Source: Candidatus Schekmanbacteria bacterium
GTDB lineage: Bacteria; CSSED10-310; JACPHN01
Direction: 5' to 3'
Length of the DNA stretch: 64,000 nt
Assembly: GCA_016188575.1 (NCBI GenBank)
Contig: JACPHN010000032.1
Span: forward strand, 98,185-162,184
Shown: positions 62,214 through 64,000 of the stretch, piece by piece
Numbering within the stretch: the first letter of the stretch is position 1
How the letters are laid out: every line of letters begins with the position of its first letter
The notes under the pieces: generated by a model
Told to the model about the DNA's origin: nothing
Database searches by the model: none
What the model saw: the letters and a program-made list of their open reading frames with translations, nothing else
Made by a program: the position numbers and the translations under genes

Positions 62214-63811
62214 ACTTCCTCGGCGCGATCGACGGCCCGCGGAACGTGCTGTGCCTCGCGAGCCGCGGGCGTATGGCCGACGTCTGCAACGTCCGCGGGA
62301 TTCGCCACGACAAAGCCCTCTGTCAGGCGCTCCGTGTGTCGGTACATGTGTTTGTGCACGATAACGTGCGACAATACTTCGTCGAGGTAGGCTGGTTTGC
62401 GACGTAGACATGCCACGATCACCTTCCAGAACATGCGCTGCCGTCGCCAATCGGTCGTCAGGGCATAGTAGCGCAACGTCTTCAGAAGCGTCTTGACCTG
62501 TTTCCAGGTCGGCAGACCCCGCGTTCTCACCGGCCGGTCTGCTGGTAGCAGATCAATCATCCCGAGCAATCGCTGCGTGTAATTTTCGTAGGTGTACTGC
62601 TCTGCCATGATCCAGTGATATCCGGCGTAAAGCTGCTGCCGGGTCATGTTTTTCGGAATGATGTTCGTCGAGCCGTGGTCGGACCAGGTGTCGTCGATCA
62701 GCCGACCTTCCTCCCGCAGACGCTGCCACAACGGCGTGTTGATCGGTGCGGAAAGCGGTCCGGTGATACTGCCAATGATCTTGTTCTTCTGGATGAAGTC
62801 GAACATTTCGCGAAATACGTGGACATCATCGTGATCAAAGCCAACGATCATGCCGGCCCAGATGAAGATCCCGTGGGATTGAATCTTCTCGATGGAACGT
62901 TCCATGTCCCAGCGCGTATTCTGAACCTTCGCAACTTCGTTGAGGCTTTCAGTTCGCGGCGATTCTATACCAACAAAAACACGCGTGAAGTTTGCCTGCA
63001 CCAGGAGATCAAGAAGATCCTCGTCGTTTGCAAGCGTTATCGTCAGCTCTGTCATGAAATGAATCTTTCTTGACAGGCTATTATTAAACGATATGATCTC
63101 CTTCAGCAGTTCTTTTGCGAACTTCTTGTTTCCGATGAAATTATCGTCGGTGAAAAAAATATCCTCGCGACCTGCTCTTTCGAGAAGCGGTTGCAGGAAG
63201 CGGAGCTCCGCCATAACCTGCTCAACCGTCTTGGTGCGCACCTTCCGACCCAACATGACGATGATGTCACAAAACTCGCAGTTGAACGGACAACCCCGCG
63301 TTGTCTGCACGCCAACTGAACCGTATCGGTCGATCTTCATGAGATCCCATCGCGGGATCGGCGTATCCTTGATGTCGACCTTCTCTACCTGCTCGTACAG
63401 ATTGCTGTAGGTTCCCGCGCGATATTCCTGAAGGAATCGCGGCCAGGTGAGCTCGGCCTCGCCGACGAAGAGGACGTCGACGTGGTCACGACAATGTTGA
63501 GGGACAAGAGTAGCGTAGGGGCCTCCCATGACGACGAGCTTGCCGCGTTTGCGGAATTCCGCCGCGATCTCGAAGGCGCGATTGGACTGGATGTTGAACG
63601 ACGTAAGGCCAATGATTTCCGCATCCGTTTCGAAGTCGACCGCCTCGACATTCTCGTCGCAGATCTCCACCTCGACGTCCGCTGGGGTCAACGCGGCAAC
63701 TGTCGGCACGGAAAGATTGGCGATGCAATACTGCATTCCGTTGAGATCGTTGACGTGGCGAAATCCCCAGAAGGTATCCGGGTAACGCGGATTGACGAGG
63801 TAGACTTTCAT
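62192..63811 (-). CDS. B12-binding-domain radical SAM protein
   Basis: A 539-residue enzyme. The N-terminal ~130 residues form a Rossmann-like B12-binding-type domain (IIGLTSFNIQSN, MGGPYATLVP, VLFVGEAELTWP). The radical SAM core has the motif TTRGCPFNCEFCDI near residue 170 and a long C-terminal helical part. Related enzymes perform methylations or lipid modifications such as hopanoid and isoprenoid chemistry; the exact substrate is unknown. The lack of a B12-ligating DxHxxG motif suggests cobalamin may not be ligated. It precedes the TPR gene. Confidence 0.87.
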   Translation of the reverse strand: MKVYLVNPRYPDTFWGFRHVNDLNGMQYCIANLSVPTVAALTPADVEVEICDENVEAVDFETDAEIIGLTSFNIQSNRAFEIAAEFRKRGKLVVMGGPYATLVPQHCRDHVDVLFVGEAELTWPRFLQEYRAGTYSNLYEQVEKVDIKDTPIPRWDLMKIDRYGSVGVQTTRGCPFNCEFCDIIVMLGRKVRTKTVEQVMAELRFLQPLLERAGREDIFFTDDNFIGNKKFAKELLKEIISFNNSLSRKIHFMTELTITLANDEDLLDLLVQANFTRVFVGIESPRTESLNEVAKVQNTRWDMERSIEKIQSHGIFIWAGMIVGFDHDDVHVFREMFDFIQKNKIIGSITGPLSAPINTPLWQRLREEGRLIDDTWSDHGSTNIIPKNMTRQQLYAGYHWIMAEQYTYENYTQRLLGMIDLLPADRPVRTRGLPTWKQVKTLLKTLRYYALTTDWRRQRMFWKVIVACLRRKPAYLDEVLSHVIVHKHMYRHTERLTEGFVVANPADVADVGHTPAAREAQHVPRAVDRAEEVWVRAAS

Positions 63812-64000
63812 CGTCGGGTCTCCGGCGCGGAAACCACCGGGTTCAGCCGGTGGAAGAAACGCCTCTTTCTCTGGCTGTAGGTGTAGCCATCCGCTCGCTG
63901 GAGCAGACGACAGTGTTTGTGCGAAATGCCTTGAACCGTACCCGCGTCTGTTTGAACGTTGAAGCTACCCGAGGCCCTTACGGCGACGCGCCCTACGTAC
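63808..64000 (-). CDS. iscB: C-terminal end of an IscB-type (RRXRR/HNH) protein, partial
   Basis: The frame enters from beyond the window on the minus strand and ends TGA at 63808. It reads YVGRVAVRASGSFNVQTDAG, then TVQGISHKHCRLLQRADGYT, followed by a basic tail. The VAVR.SGSFNVQT and HCRLLQRADGY segments look like the end of IscB-family RNA-guided nucleases carried by IS200/IS605-type elements. The nuclease domains and the guide-RNA region would lie outside the window. Its stop overlaps the start codon of the radical SAM gene (ATGA), which is odd for a mobile-element boundary. Confidence 0.62.
   Translation of the reverse strand, partial: YVGRVAVRASGSFNVQTDAGTVQGISHKHCRLLQRADGYTYSQRKRRFFHRLNPVVSAPETRR
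63834..63853. mobile_element. IS200/IS605-like terminal hairpin
   Basis: CCACCGG (63834-63840) and CCGGTGG (63847-63853) form a 7-bp stem with a six-base loop, the kind of subterminal imperfect palindrome found at the right end of IS200/IS605 elements. It lies within the last codons of the IscB-like gene, just before the radical SAM start, so it probably marks the element's end. Confidence 0.55.

Noticed and set aside
1-64000. CRISPR array or tRNA/rRNA genes
   Set aside because: No regularly spaced repeat-spacer series, tRNA cloverleaf end or rRNA-like stretch was seen in the window.

Overview
The window is a high-GC (roughly 64-65% by eye), gene-dense bacterial chromosome segment. A PilMNOPQ operon, an MglB/roadblock-type protein, a sigma-54 activator, many zinc-ribbon or TPR proteins and microcompartment vertex genes beside a class II aldolase all point to a deltaproteobacterial-type lineage (Myxococcota, Desulfobacterota or a relative). 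The assignment is inferred from gene content only. Almost all genes are packed into long same-strand runs with ATGA/GTGA overlaps. Many long antisense ORFs are high-GC shadows and are omitted.

Region 1 (1-1450): the tail of an ammonium transporter, a P-II protein that lacks the usual Tyr51, and a convergent EamA transporter. About 1.2 kb without a recognisable gene follows.

Region 2 (2667-18375), the main accessory island: a BREX phage-defence operon in type 1 order (brxA, brxB, brxC, pglX, pglZ, brxL) with three notable departures. A three-gene cassette (HEPN protein, KGGVGR-variant ParA-like ATPase, P-loop ATPase) sits between pglX and pglZ. brxL is split into an ATPase gene and a separate Lon-like gene with a 4-base overlap. 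brxC is frameshifted about 55 codons before its expected end. An HNH gene follows, its 3' half replaced in frame by an IS5-type transposase remnant.

Region 3 (19199-23616, minus): a 7TM-type sensor kinase, a GAF/AAA+/Fis activator with a degenerate GAFTGA loop, and a DUF2087 protein. A dispersed GC-rich palindromic repeat appears here and again near 61 kb. It supplies the C-terminal tails and stop codons of two unrelated genes.

Region 4 (23942-30329, plus): a probable operon with an HspR-like MerR regulator, methylthioadenosine phosphorylase, a PfkB kinase, a class II aldolase, three tandem EutN/CcmL microcompartment vertex proteins, a methyltransferase, a TatD nuclease and TcdA. It reads as nucleoside or methylthioribose salvage linked to a microcompartment whose hexameric shell genes are elsewhere. 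Region 5 (30297-38425) holds a radical SAM gene with NatAB-type ABC genes, PspA, a FliD-like protein and two zinc-finger membrane proteins.

Region 6 (38492-63811, mostly minus): housekeeping and envelope genes. They are thiE, efp, aroQ, a roadblock protein, a TPR protein, fdxA, two lipoproteins and pilQPONM; divergent rpmB; then rel, secF, secD, yajC, tgt, queA, ruvB and an MBL hydrolase; and finally a subtilase, a TPR protein and a B12-binding radical SAM protein. The last 190 bases carry what looks like the 3' end of an IscB-type gene with an IS200/IS605-like terminal hairpin.
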